From a virus: DNA of 31,560 nt. The DNA lies in IMG/VR virus record IMGVR_UViG_3300020416_000037, positions 1 to 31,560 of that record; one strand, given 5' to 3'. The translations under genes and the position numbers were made by a program. Positions 1 to 7,810 of the stretch are shown here, one piece after another (position 1 is the stretch's first letter; each line of letters starts with the position of its first letter). Below the pieces are notes generated by a model. That model saw only the letters and a program-made list of their open reading frames with translations, was not told the DNA's origin and did not search any database.

Positions 1-11
1 CCTTTTTTATG

Positions 12-20
12 TAATAAATA
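12..20 (+). promoter_or_regulatory. Late promoter box upstream of the first gene
   Basis: TAATAAATA at 12-20 matches the NATAAATA late promoter of T4-like cyanophages. The box ends 30 nt before the ATG at 50. A 7-bp inverted repeat (18-24 with 29-35) begins inside the box and would form a hairpin in the leader. Confidence 0.7.
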
Positions 21-49
21 TCTAATAATAGATATCGTGTGCAAGACAG

Positions 50-3000
50 ATGCCATTATCTCGTTTAGATAACTTTCTGAAGAATGTAAAAGGAAATATT
101 ATCTATGTTGACCCCAACAACTTAGATGCTACTGATGGTATTGAGAATCAGGGTAACTCATTCGCTCGACCATTTAAGACTCTTCAGAGAGCGTTAGTAG
201 AGTCTGCTAGATTCTCATATCAAAAGGGTATCGATAACGATAGATTTGAAAAAACCACAATTTACCTGGCACCTGGTACACACCACATTGACAATAGACC
301 TGGATGGATTCCGATTGGTGCCAATAGCTTCAGACTTAGAAATGGATTAACCTCAAGTGATTTTCCTGCATTTAGTAGCACGTCTAACTTTGACATCTTT
401 GATGGTAATAATGCTCTGTATAAACTGAATAGTATCCATGGTGGTGTGATTATTCCCCGTGGTACATCACTTGTAGGACAAGATCTTAGAAAATGTGTGA
501 TCCGTCCAATCTATGTGCCAAATCCAGAGAATGAACTGATTGAAAGATCGGCCATCTTCAGGGTGACAGGTACGACTTACATGAATAGTTTTACCATTAA
601 AGATGCTGATAATCAGAAAGCATGTTACAAGGATTATAGTAGTAATACATTCAAACCTACATTTTCTCACCATAGGTTGACGGTATTTGAATATGCCGAT
701 GGTAGGAATAATGTCAATATTAACGATGATTTTATCACCTATGCAACGAATCGTACCGATCTTGACATGTATTATGAGAAAGTCGGTCTTGTATATGGTC
801 CTGCAAGTGGAAGAGAGATTGAACCTGATTTCCCAAGCCCAGGTGTAGATATTCAACCTAGGATTGATGAATTCCGAATTGTTGGTCCTACACAAGGATC
901 TGCTGGTATTTCAAGTATTAAGGCTGGTAATGGTATAGTTCCTACATCTGTTATTGACGTTCAGTTAGCCACACCTATTTTTGGTCTCAACATTGACACC
1001 GAGGTTATCATTAATAATGTGACAGATGATAGGTATAATGGAACTTTCAATGTTACTGAAGTTACGGCAACAACCGAAACTGGAGTAACGGGATTTAAGT
1101 ATGAAGTTCCTGTGTCACCAGGTGATGCTCTTCCAAATCCATCTGGAACCACTGTGAATTTGTCTACTGACACGGTAACTAGTGCGTCACCATACATCTT
1201 TAATTGTTCTATTAGATCACTGTTTGGTATGTGTGGTATGCATGCCGATGGTTCAAAGGCTGATGGATTTAAATCCATGGTCGTTGCTCAGTTTACTGGA
1301 GTTGGACTACAGATTGATGATAATGCATTTGTAAAATATAATACGTCAAGTGGTGCATTTGATGATTCGCTGACAGTTCCAAATTTACATACAGACATTG
1401 ATGCTGTATATAAACCTGCTTATAATAATTTCCATATCAAGGCATCAAACAATAGTTTGATTCAGTTAGTATCAATCTTTGCGATCGGATATTCAAATCA
1501 GTTCCTGGTTGAATCAGGTGCTGACTTCTCCCTTACTAACTCAAACTCGAACTTCGGTCAGATTGCGTTGGTTGCAAAGGGTTATAAAGATAATGTCTTC
1601 TCTCAGGATGATGCCGGATACATTACTCAAATCATTCCCCCCAGAACTCTGAAACCAGAGAATGCGACAATCGAATTCTCATCACTTGATATTACGAAAA
1701 CTACCTCTGTCGGGGACACATCAAAACTGTATCTTTATAATTTCACTAATCAGGATGAGGCACCTAATAGTATCATTCAAGGATACAGATTCGGTGCAAA
1801 AAATGATGAAGATATCAATGTTGTAATTCCTGTTGGTGGTACTCCTACAACATTCCGTGCCAAAGTTGTCATGGATGATACTGCATATGCCACTAATAAG
1901 GCCATTGGTAAAAAGGTATCTAGAGTCGGTAGAAATGTTTCTACTGGTAATAGTATTACAAGTTCAACACTGACCTTTACCAGTACTCACCAGTTTATTC
2001 AAGGAGAAACAGTCAGAATTATCTCCAATGATGGAAGACTACCTGACGGTCTTGATAGCAATAAAGTTTATTTCTCAATCGTTGATGGATTAGGTGGTAA
2101 TCAGATACAGATTGCCCAGTCATTGAATGACGCCCTTTCTGGCAATAATGTCACGATCAACAATTTAGGTGATACTTTGATCGTTGAAAGTAGGGTGAGT
2201 GACAAACTAGCCGGTGATATCGGACACCCAATTCAATTTGATACAACTAATAGTCAATGGTATGTAAATGTATCATCTGCATCCACTGAAAATAATTTGT
2301 ATGCGAAGTTGATTGGTGGTGGAATCGGAGACGCCTCACCAAGAAGTTTCTTCACTAGATTGAAGGATTCCAGACAATCTGATGATAGAATTCATAAGGT
2401 AAGATATGTAATTCCCTCTTCTACAGGTTCTGATTCTGCAAGAACACCACTTGACGGATATATCATACAAGAGTCTGGTGATGTGACCGGTGCTAACAAT
2501 ACCGAGGTTGCCCTGGAGTTTAATCCTGGTTCAGTTACCTTGAGTAATGATTCGCAGATGAGAAACTTTAGTTTCATTGCAAATGTAGATTACAGAGCGG
2601 GTCTGGCTCACTATACCACTGAAAAACCACATAGACTTTCTATCGGTTCAAGTATCGAGATTGGTAATGTTACTAGTACGTTGTTCCCAGTTGCTGGTGT
2701 AGGTCAATCAGGTTTCAACGGTGTATATGAAGTTACTGGAATCACTAGCGCAAGAACATTCTCGATTAATCAAATTCACTCTAGTCCTGGAACTTTCACC
2801 AATAATACATCATCTAGAACCACATCTCTTCCCTTTATGAAGAGAAAGAACTATAGTAGAGATTATTACGTTTATGATGTAGAAACTATTAATGACTTCA
2901 AAAATGGTGAGCAGGATGGTATTTACTACTTAAGTCTGTTGAGTGCGGATGTTAAACCGACTGTTGCACCATTTAATAATGATTATGCTTTCTCACAACC

Positions 3001-4945
3001 AGTTCAAAATCTTTATCCACAATTAGATAGAGATAATCCAAAATCCACTGCAACTTCCGCAGCGTGTCATGCACCTGCTAAATTAGTTGGTGAGACTGTT
3101 ATTAATAATCCTCTGGATAGTATTACCGGAGAGACCCTTGAAGATTTGCTTGATGAGACTGGAATTGGTGTAGGTATTACCGATATTGTAAGTAACAGTG
3201 TTGGAACAGCATATACCATCTTCACCGATCACGATCATGGTCTCAACAGAATCACAAAACCTGCTATCGATAACCCTGGTGCAGGATATGGTGATGGTTC
3301 ATCATCTATTCAATATTTTTACAATGCAACACTAGAAAATACTGGTGCAGGTTCTATCGGTAGGCATGGAACGGCACTAGTAACTGTCGATGGAACTTCT
3401 TCTGGTGAGATTATTGATATCGCTATCATGGATGGTGGTAGTGCCTTCGTTGCTGGTGATACGTTCAGAGTTGTCGGTATTGCAACCACCACTGGTTTCA
3501 GTGCTGCTACAGGTACAGTCAATAAGACATACAATAACTTGAACGACGTTATCACTATAGCTGGTATTAATCAGTTTGACGGAAGAGCATTTAATTCTGA
3601 TTATAAGATTACGTCAGTCCCGGCAGTCAATGAAGTCGAGGTTGTACCATTAGCACCAACGTCGCCTGGTGTAACAGCTGGATTAGGTAATGCTGTGGCA
3701 TCTCCAGGTGCATTCACTATTGTTGGACCAGCATTTGATACGAGTAGTTTTGTATATAACAAGAATGTAGGTCTTGCCACGGTCACCACAGACTTTGCTA
3801 ATAACTTCAGAGTTAATAATAGTGTGACGGTAAGTGGTGCCTCTCAATCATTCTTTAATGGATCATTTATCTGTGTTGATAAGATTGGATTGACAACTGT
3901 TGTCCTTGATGTTGGTATTAATACTGTTTCCCCTTCGACATCTGGCACTATTCAACTCCATAGTAATGGACTACAGAATAATGCTGGTGATATTGTTGTT
4001 GGAAATGGTAAACTTCATGGCAGGGAACAACCCATCTATGCCGGTATTACTACAACATTATCTGCGGCTATCTCTAATAAGACTACTGATACTATCAATG
4101 TCAATAATATGACAGAGTTTGGTTTCCTGATCGGAGACTACGTTCAGGTCAATGATGAAATTATGAGAATTAAGACAACTGTAAGTCGTGTTGGTGGAAC
4201 AACTCAACTTAAGGTCTTTAGAGCTGTATATGGTACAATTGCTGCAATTCACCCTGTTGGTTCTGTAATTCAAAGAATAAGAGCTTATCCTATTGAGTTT
4301 AGAAGAAATTCTATTATTAGAGCATCAGGTCATACATTTGAATATGTTGGATTCGGTCCTGGTAATTACTCCACAGCATTCCCAGATAAGCAAACCAAAG
4401 AACTATCAACTGAGCAACAAATTATTTCTCAAGCTCAAAAAATGAGTGGTGGTGTTGTCAATTACACTGGAATGAATGACAGAGGTGATTTCTACATTGG
4501 TAATAAGAGAATTGCATCTATTACTGGTAGAGAACAACTCTTTAATACTCCGGTTCAAACTGTGACTGGTGAGGATCCATTTGCATCTGGTGCTTCAGAC
4601 GACGTTAATAATTTTAACTACTCTGAAAGTTCTGTAATCAAGATTGATAGAAATCTGGTTGTTAATGGTGGTGATAAGACTAATATTCTTTCAGAGTTTA
4701 ATGGTCCTGTCCAATTTACACAGAAAGTTGTAAGTACATCACCTGAAGGTCTTGAAGCAAGTAGTTTGTTTATCCAAGGTAATGCTCAGGTATCTAGAAA
4801 GATTACCGTTGGTATTTCAACTCCTAGTGAAGCTGGTAACCCTGGTGATATTGTTTACAACGCCAATCCCACTTCAGGTGGAACAGTTGGTTGGGTCTAT
4901 ACTACCAGTAACGCTTGGAAGACCTTTGGAACTATCAGCAGTTGA
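50..4945 (+). CDS. Large beta-helix-like virion structural protein (1631 aa)
   Basis: A 1631-aa protein with no signal peptide or membrane segment. Residues about 15-170 hold IYVDPNNLDATDG, a TLQRAL helix, IYLAPGTH and an IPRGTSLVGQDLRK turn, the layout of pectate-lyase-like parallel beta-helices in phage tail proteins. Residues about 470-515 (QLVSIFAIGYSNQFLV, then SLTNSNSNFGQ) and a near-C-terminal HTFEYVGFGPGNY...GDFYIGN segment both recur in the 7811-11455 product, so the two are paralogues. The last 100 residues contain stalk-like repeats and GNPGDIVYNANP...GWVYTT, which I associate with cyanophage structural proteins. The middle is a long series of beta repeats (GYGDGSSS, VAGDTFRVVGI). 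It probably belongs to the baseplate or a fibre. The exact virion position is unknown, and no catalytic residues could be assigned. The ATG at 50 lies just after a late promoter, with only a weak ribosome site. Confidence 0.85.
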   Translation: MPLSRLDNFLKNVKGNIIYVDPNNLDATDGIENQGNSFARPFKTLQRALVESARFSYQKGIDNDRFEKTTIYLAPGTHHIDNRPGWIPIGANSFRLRNGLTSSDFPAFSSTSNFDIFDGNNALYKLNSIHGGVIIPRGTSLVGQDLRKCVIRPIYVPNPENELIERSAIFRVTGTTYMNSFTIKDADNQKACYKDYSSNTFKPTFSHHRLTVFEYADGRNNVNINDDFITYATNRTDLDMYYEKVGLVYGPASGREIEPDFPSPGVDIQPRIDEFRIVGPTQGSAGISSIKAGNGIVPTSVIDVQLATPIFGLNIDTEVIINNVTDDRYNGTFNVTEVTATTETGVTGFKYEVPVSPGDALPNPSGTTVNLSTDTVTSASPYIFNCSIRSLFGMCGMHADGSKADGFKSMVVAQFTGVGLQIDDNAFVKYNTSSGAFDDSLTVPNLHTDIDAVYKPAYNNFHIKASNNSLIQLVSIFAIGYSNQFLVESGADFSLTNSNSNFGQIALVAKGYKDNVFSQDDAGYITQIIPPRTLKPENATIEFSSLDITKTTSVGDTSKLYLYNFTNQDEAPNSIIQGYRFGAKNDEDINVVIPVGGTPTTFRAKVVMDDTAYATNKAIGKKVSRVGRNVSTGNSITSSTLTFTSTHQFIQGETVRIISNDGRLPDGLDSNKVYFSIVDGLGGNQIQIAQSLNDALSGNNVTINNLGDTLIVESRVSDKLAGDIGHPIQFDTTNSQWYVNVSSASTENNLYAKLIGGGIGDASPRSFFTRLKDSRQSDDRIHKVRYVIPSSTGSDSARTPLDGYIIQESGDVTGANNTEVALEFNPGSVTLSNDSQMRNFSFIANVDYRAGLAHYTTEKPHRLSIGSSIEIGNVTSTLFPVAGVGQSGFNGVYEVTGITSARTFSINQIHSSPGTFTNNTSSRTTSLPFMKRKNYSRDYYVYDVETINDFKNGEQDGIYYLSLLSADVKPTVAPFNNDYAFSQPVQNLYPQLDRDNPKSTATSAACHAPAKLVGETVINNPLDSITGETLEDLLDETGIGVGITDIVSNSVGTAYTIFTDHDHGLNRITKPAIDNPGAGYGDGSSSIQYFYNATLENTGAGSIGRHGTALVTVDGTSSGEIIDIAIMDGGSAFVAGDTFRVVGIATTTGFSAATGTVNKTYNNLNDVITIAGINQFDGRAFNSDYKITSVPAVNEVEVVPLAPTSPGVTAGLGNAVASPGAFTIVGPAFDTSSFVYNKNVGLATVTTDFANNFRVNNSVTVSGASQSFFNGSFICVDKIGLTTVVLDVGINTVSPSTSGTIQLHSNGLQNNAGDIVVGNGKLHGREQPIYAGITTTLSAAISNKTTDTINVNNMTEFGFLIGDYVQVNDEIMRIKTTVSRVGGTTQLKVFRAVYGTIAAIHPVGSVIQRIRAYPIEFRRNSIIRASGHTFEYVGFGPGNYSTAFPDKQTKELSTEQQIISQAQKMSGGVVNYTGMNDRGDFYIGNKRIASITGREQLFNTPVQTVTGEDPFASGASDDVNNFNYSESSVIKIDRNLVVNGGDKTNILSEFNGPVQFTQKVVSTSPEGLEASSLFIQGNAQVSRKITVGISTPSEAGNPGDIVYNANPTSGGTVGWVYTTSNAWKTFGTISS

Positions 4946-4951
4946 TAAATA
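4944..4951 (+). promoter_or_regulatory. Late promoter box for the collar fibre gene
   Basis: GATAAATA overlaps the TGA stop of the preceding gene (4943-4945) and ends 30 nt before the ATG at 4981. A second partial match, GATAAATG, includes the start codon itself and is probably coincidence. Confidence 0.75.
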
Positions 4952-4980
4952 AAAATAACATAAACTGACCTGGTAGATAA

Positions 4981-7416
4981 ATGGCAATTGATAAGGATTT
5001 TGTCATCAAGAATGGCTTACAAGTCAATGAAAACCTAATATTTGCGGATCCCGATACTGATAAGGTCGGTATCGGTACCACCACCGCAAATAGAAAGTTG
5101 GTTGTCATTGGTGATGGAGAGGTCAGTCAATCCTTGGCCGTTGGTACTACCATCACTGCAGAAAGAATCGCAGTAACTGGTGTATCTACCGCACAATCCG
5201 GTCTAGATGTTGGTGTCGGAGGAACAGTCCTAGGTGTATCTGTTCTTAATAAACAGATCGGTATTAATTCGACCAATCCAACTTACACAGTAGACCTTAG
5301 AGGTCCGGTGTCTACTGGAACTACTGCAGCATTTGTTTTTGGTGACGTAGAAGTAACTGGTTCAATTAAGGCAACATCGTTATCAGGTCAGATCTCTGCT
5401 GGTGGTACCGTTGGTTTCACTAATGTAACTGTAGAGAAAAATTTAGTTGCAAATAATGCTGAAGTATTCACAAAGTTCAACATTGATGATAATAGTAATA
5501 AGTTTAGATTTATAGCAGCTGGTGATCCTCCCGGAATTGGATTCACTCAAAATGTTGATAATCCTACGATTTATCTTAATAGAGGTCAAAACTATAAATT
5601 TGTTGTTGATGCTGGTGGATTCCCATTCTACATTAAAACAGAACCCACTGCCGATCTATTAAATCAATTCAATAGAGGTGTCGTAAATAACGGTGCTCAG
5701 GTTGGAATTATAACCTTCAAAGTTCCATTTGATGCACCAAACCTACTGTTCTACCAGGCATCCAATACAGCTGGTATGGGTGGCACTATTTTTGTTAATA
5801 ACGACCAATTATCAAATTCAATCGGTATTCTTACCGTCACATCCTTCTTTGATAGTAACACTCAAGCTGATTTTGAACAGATCTTTGTATCAGGTATTGG
5901 AACTATCAACAACCTGAAGGGTCCTGACTTCAGTGTAAGTTCTGGTATTGTAACTGCTAGTCAGACACAGACTGCATTTATCGGTGTTTCAACTGGTGCA
6001 GATAAAGTTCTGATTGAACAGAAGAACGATTCCACTGGTTATCAGGTATTGTTTACGGATGATTCATCGACTGGTTATAGAGCTGGTTATATTGATGCGA
6101 ATACTGGTCAATTCAAATACAATCCATCTACACAAGTTCTAACTGTAAATGAAGTTGTAGGTAATCTGTCTGGTATTGCCACCGGTGCCGATAACATTAA
6201 TGTTGATCAAAGAGGTAACAATGTAGATTATCAAGTTATCTTCAGTGATACTGATGGTAGTGCATATCAAAGATTGTATATTGACACTAACAATGCCAAT
6301 CTTACTTACAACCCCAGCACTAATACTCTTACATCCACCAATGTCAATGCAACGACATTCACCGGTAGTTTGAGTGGAACTGCAACAAATGCAAATAACA
6401 TTAATGTTGATGAGAAGAATGATAATACCGATTATCAGGTATTGTTCTCCGACAATCAAGGAAATAGTTTCCAAAGACCTTATATTGATTCTAACAGTGG
6501 ACAGTTTAAGTATAATCCATCAACAAACACACTGACAGCGGGAAACATTGCTGGTGCAGGTGACAATATTACTAATCTTGACGGAAGTAATATTTCACAA
6601 GGGACTATTAATGCAAACAGAATTCCTGATGCCTCTACAACGGCTCAGGGTGTAGTTCAACTGAACACCTCAATTAGTAGTACATCTACAACTAAAGCAG
6701 CAACACCATCTGCGGTCAAGGCTGCTTATGATGCTGCCATTCAAGTTATCCCCACCGGGTCGGTAATGTTGTTCTATCAATCTGCTGCACCAACTGGCTG
6801 GACAAAACTTACCACCAATAATAATAAAGCACTTAGAGTTGTAAGTGGTTCCGGTGGTGGAACTGGTGGTAGTAATAACTTTACATCTGCATTTGACTCC
6901 TCACGAGCAGTTCCACTTCTTCAACACAACCATACTGCCAACTCGGGTAACCAAAACTCCAATCACAGTCATTCTGCAAATGCATCATCAAGCTCTGGCG
7001 GAAATGGAGCACACGGACACTCCTTCAGTGACAACCATAGTCACAACGTGTCGGGAAATTCCAATAACAATGGAAATCATACTCATGGTACACCAACTGG
7101 ACTTGGAGATGGTGATGGAAGTGCTTTCAGTCCAGTTGGTGATGGACAAGGTGGATCAGGATCGGGTACCAATAGTACCTCCAACAGTGCTGGTGGACAC
7201 TCTCACAATGTGAGTGGTAACACTAACACTGCTACTGTATCTGGTAATACAGGAAACCAAAGTAACCACAGTCATAACGTGAACACCAACGTTTCACTTG
7301 GAAACAATAATTCTAATCACTCACATTCTATCACTGTAAGTAATAATGGTTCAAGTGGAGCATCAATGGACTTCGCTGTTAAATATATTGATGTCATTAT
7401 CTGTTCTAAGGACTAG
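4981..7416 (+). CDS. Tail-collar fibre protein with histidine-rich metal-binding tip (811 aa)
   Basis: An 811-aa fibre. Order: an N-terminal stalk starting MAIDKDFVIKNGLQV with VGIGTT repeats; a beta-sandwich at about 175-276 resembling a cupredoxin-like domain of marine proteins but without its usual metal ligands (F214, A260 and T263 where H, C and H are expected; M266 retained); three tandem repeats of about 65 aa at about 343-527 (DYQVLFSD...YID...FKYNPST); a phage fibre repeat at about 551-587 (ASTTAQGVVQLN ... TPSAVKAAYDAA); and a collar domain from about 590 (IPTGSVMLFYQSAAPTGW). Between about 650 and 780 lie eight HxH motifs, ending in FAVKYIDVIICSKD. In T4 gp12, HxH histidines of the trimer bind zinc, and in T4 gp37 a row of HxH motifs holds iron along the needle tip. 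By analogy this is a trimeric, metal-stabilised receptor-binding tip. It resembles gp12 and gp37 in this region only, so no symbol is given. Confidence 0.9.
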   Translation: MAIDKDFVIKNGLQVNENLIFADPDTDKVGIGTTTANRKLVVIGDGEVSQSLAVGTTITAERIAVTGVSTAQSGLDVGVGGTVLGVSVLNKQIGINSTNPTYTVDLRGPVSTGTTAAFVFGDVEVTGSIKATSLSGQISAGGTVGFTNVTVEKNLVANNAEVFTKFNIDDNSNKFRFIAAGDPPGIGFTQNVDNPTIYLNRGQNYKFVVDAGGFPFYIKTEPTADLLNQFNRGVVNNGAQVGIITFKVPFDAPNLLFYQASNTAGMGGTIFVNNDQLSNSIGILTVTSFFDSNTQADFEQIFVSGIGTINNLKGPDFSVSSGIVTASQTQTAFIGVSTGADKVLIEQKNDSTGYQVLFTDDSSTGYRAGYIDANTGQFKYNPSTQVLTVNEVVGNLSGIATGADNINVDQRGNNVDYQVIFSDTDGSAYQRLYIDTNNANLTYNPSTNTLTSTNVNATTFTGSLSGTATNANNINVDEKNDNTDYQVLFSDNQGNSFQRPYIDSNSGQFKYNPSTNTLTAGNIAGAGDNITNLDGSNISQGTINANRIPDASTTAQGVVQLNTSISSTSTTKAATPSAVKAAYDAAIQVIPTGSVMLFYQSAAPTGWTKLTTNNNKALRVVSGSGGGTGGSNNFTSAFDSSRAVPLLQHNHTANSGNQNSNHSHSANASSSSGGNGAHGHSFSDNHSHNVSGNSNNNGNHTHGTPTGLGDGDGSAFSPVGDGQGGSGSGTNSTSNSAGGHSHNVSGNTNTATVSGNTGNQSNHSHNVNTNVSLGNNNSNHSHSITVSNNGSSGASMDFAVKYIDVIICSKD
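6010..6560 (+). repeat. Three tandem ~65-codon repeats in the collar fibre
   Basis: Units begin at about 6010, 6193 and 6397. Each contains a charged lead (IEQKNDST, NVDQRGNNV, NVDEKNDNT), then YQV(L/I)F(S/T)D, YID and YNPST. The protein repeat is clear, while the DNA has diverged, so the duplication is not recent. It probably extends the fibre stalk. Confidence 0.8.
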
Positions 7417-7732
7417 GTGGTAATGTGTCAAGGGGATTATGAGGTGTAATCTGTGATTGCACGATCCCCTGTTGTAAACCTTCAATGTAGAGTTGTTGGT
7501 TTAAATGATTTGCTTGTGCTACATCGTTTCTAAAACTTTCTACTGCAGCACCAGTCTGATTTGATTTCTGAGCAATCTCAACGGCCATCATAGGCATCCA
7601 TGCGACGGCACACTTCCATTCGTCAATCTCTTGTCCTGTGTTTGGATTTACTCCCCTTACCTCAGTGTACCAAGCACATTTACGACCGACACATTTCTTT
7701 TTGATGAGAGGGCAAAACTCACCTTCCTTCAT
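7406..7732 (-). CDS. Small four-cysteine protein, unknown function (108 aa)
   Basis: This is the only gene on the minus strand, and it is convergent with the collar fibre gene, overlapping its 3' end by 11 bp. From the ATG at 7732 it encodes 108 aa. A TTG at 7747 would add five residues; I prefer the ATG because the conserved-looking part starts EFCPLIKKKC. Cysteines at 7, 14, 19 and 41 (C-x6-C-x4-C-x21-C) with aromatic neighbours (CAWY, EWKCAVAW) suggest a zinc site or iron-sulfur cluster. The second half is predicted helical and Gln/Asn-rich, ending in a proline-rich tail. It does not look like fibre sequence. I recall similar small proteins in T4-like cyanophages, without known function. 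It has its own minus-strand late promoter, so it may be made with the virion proteins. The ribosome site is unclear: GAGGTG lies about 15 nt upstream of the ATG. Confidence 0.8.
   Translation of the reverse strand: MKEGEFCPLIKKKCVGRKCAWYTEVRGVNPNTGQEIDEWKCAVAWMPMMAVEIAQKSNQTGAAVESFRNDVAQANHLNQQLYIEGLQQGIVQSQITPHNPLDTLPPSP
7431..7470. terminator. Stem-loop at the convergent gene junction (possible bidirectional terminator)
   Basis: AGGGGAT (7431-7437) is complementary to ATCCCCT (7464-7470). Between them, GTGTAATC (7444-7451) pairs with GATTGCAC (7455-7462), with one G-U wobble, around a 3-nt loop. This gives 15 pairs in two stems separated by an asymmetric 6/1 internal loop. It starts 15 nt after the collar gene stop and lies within the 3' end of the minus-strand gene. 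No U-run follows on the plus strand, so it is not a standard intrinsic terminator. It may protect or define transcript ends. Confidence 0.4.
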
Positions 7733-7757
7733 TGTGTAAATACTCAATCACCTCAAA

Positions 7758-7765
7758 TATTTATC
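7758..7765 (-). promoter_or_regulatory. Minus-strand late promoter box
   Basis: Read on the minus strand this is GATAAATA, 26 nt upstream of the ATG at 7732. It is the only late-type box I found that is oriented against the main direction, and it fits the only minus-strand gene. Confidence 0.65.
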
Positions 7766-7774
7766 TACTCACTT

Positions 7775-7782
7775 TATAAATA
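7775..7782 (+). promoter_or_regulatory. Late promoter box for the 7811 operon
   Basis: TATAAATA, the exact T4 late consensus, followed by CAACTAACAGG and ending 29 nt before the ATG at 7811. It lies 9 nt from the minus-strand box, so the two form a divergent pair. AGGAAAAG at 7791-7798 may act as a ribosome site. Confidence 0.75.
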
Positions 7783-7810
7783 CAACTAACAGGAAAAGCA
7801 TTATAGTTTA

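Noticed and set aside
467-1278. Open frames on the minus strand opposite the first gene
   Set aside because: They lie wholly inside a long plus-strand coding region with clear domain motifs, have no promoter or ribosome site, and have low-complexity sequence. The same applies to the other minus-strand frames opposite fibre genes.
3900-4112. Short plus-strand frames in alternative phase inside large genes
   Set aside because: They are phase shadows produced by codon bias, without starts supported by ribosome sites and without recognisable motifs.
4972-4983. A second late promoter GATAAATG at the 4981 start codon
   Set aside because: It includes the ATG itself, so transcription would begin inside the gene. 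The proper box at 4944 explains expression.
5503-5808. A working copper-binding cupredoxin in the collar fibre
   Set aside because: Three of the four expected ligand positions are Phe, Ala and Thr, so electron transfer or copper binding is unlikely. Only the fold resemblance is kept.
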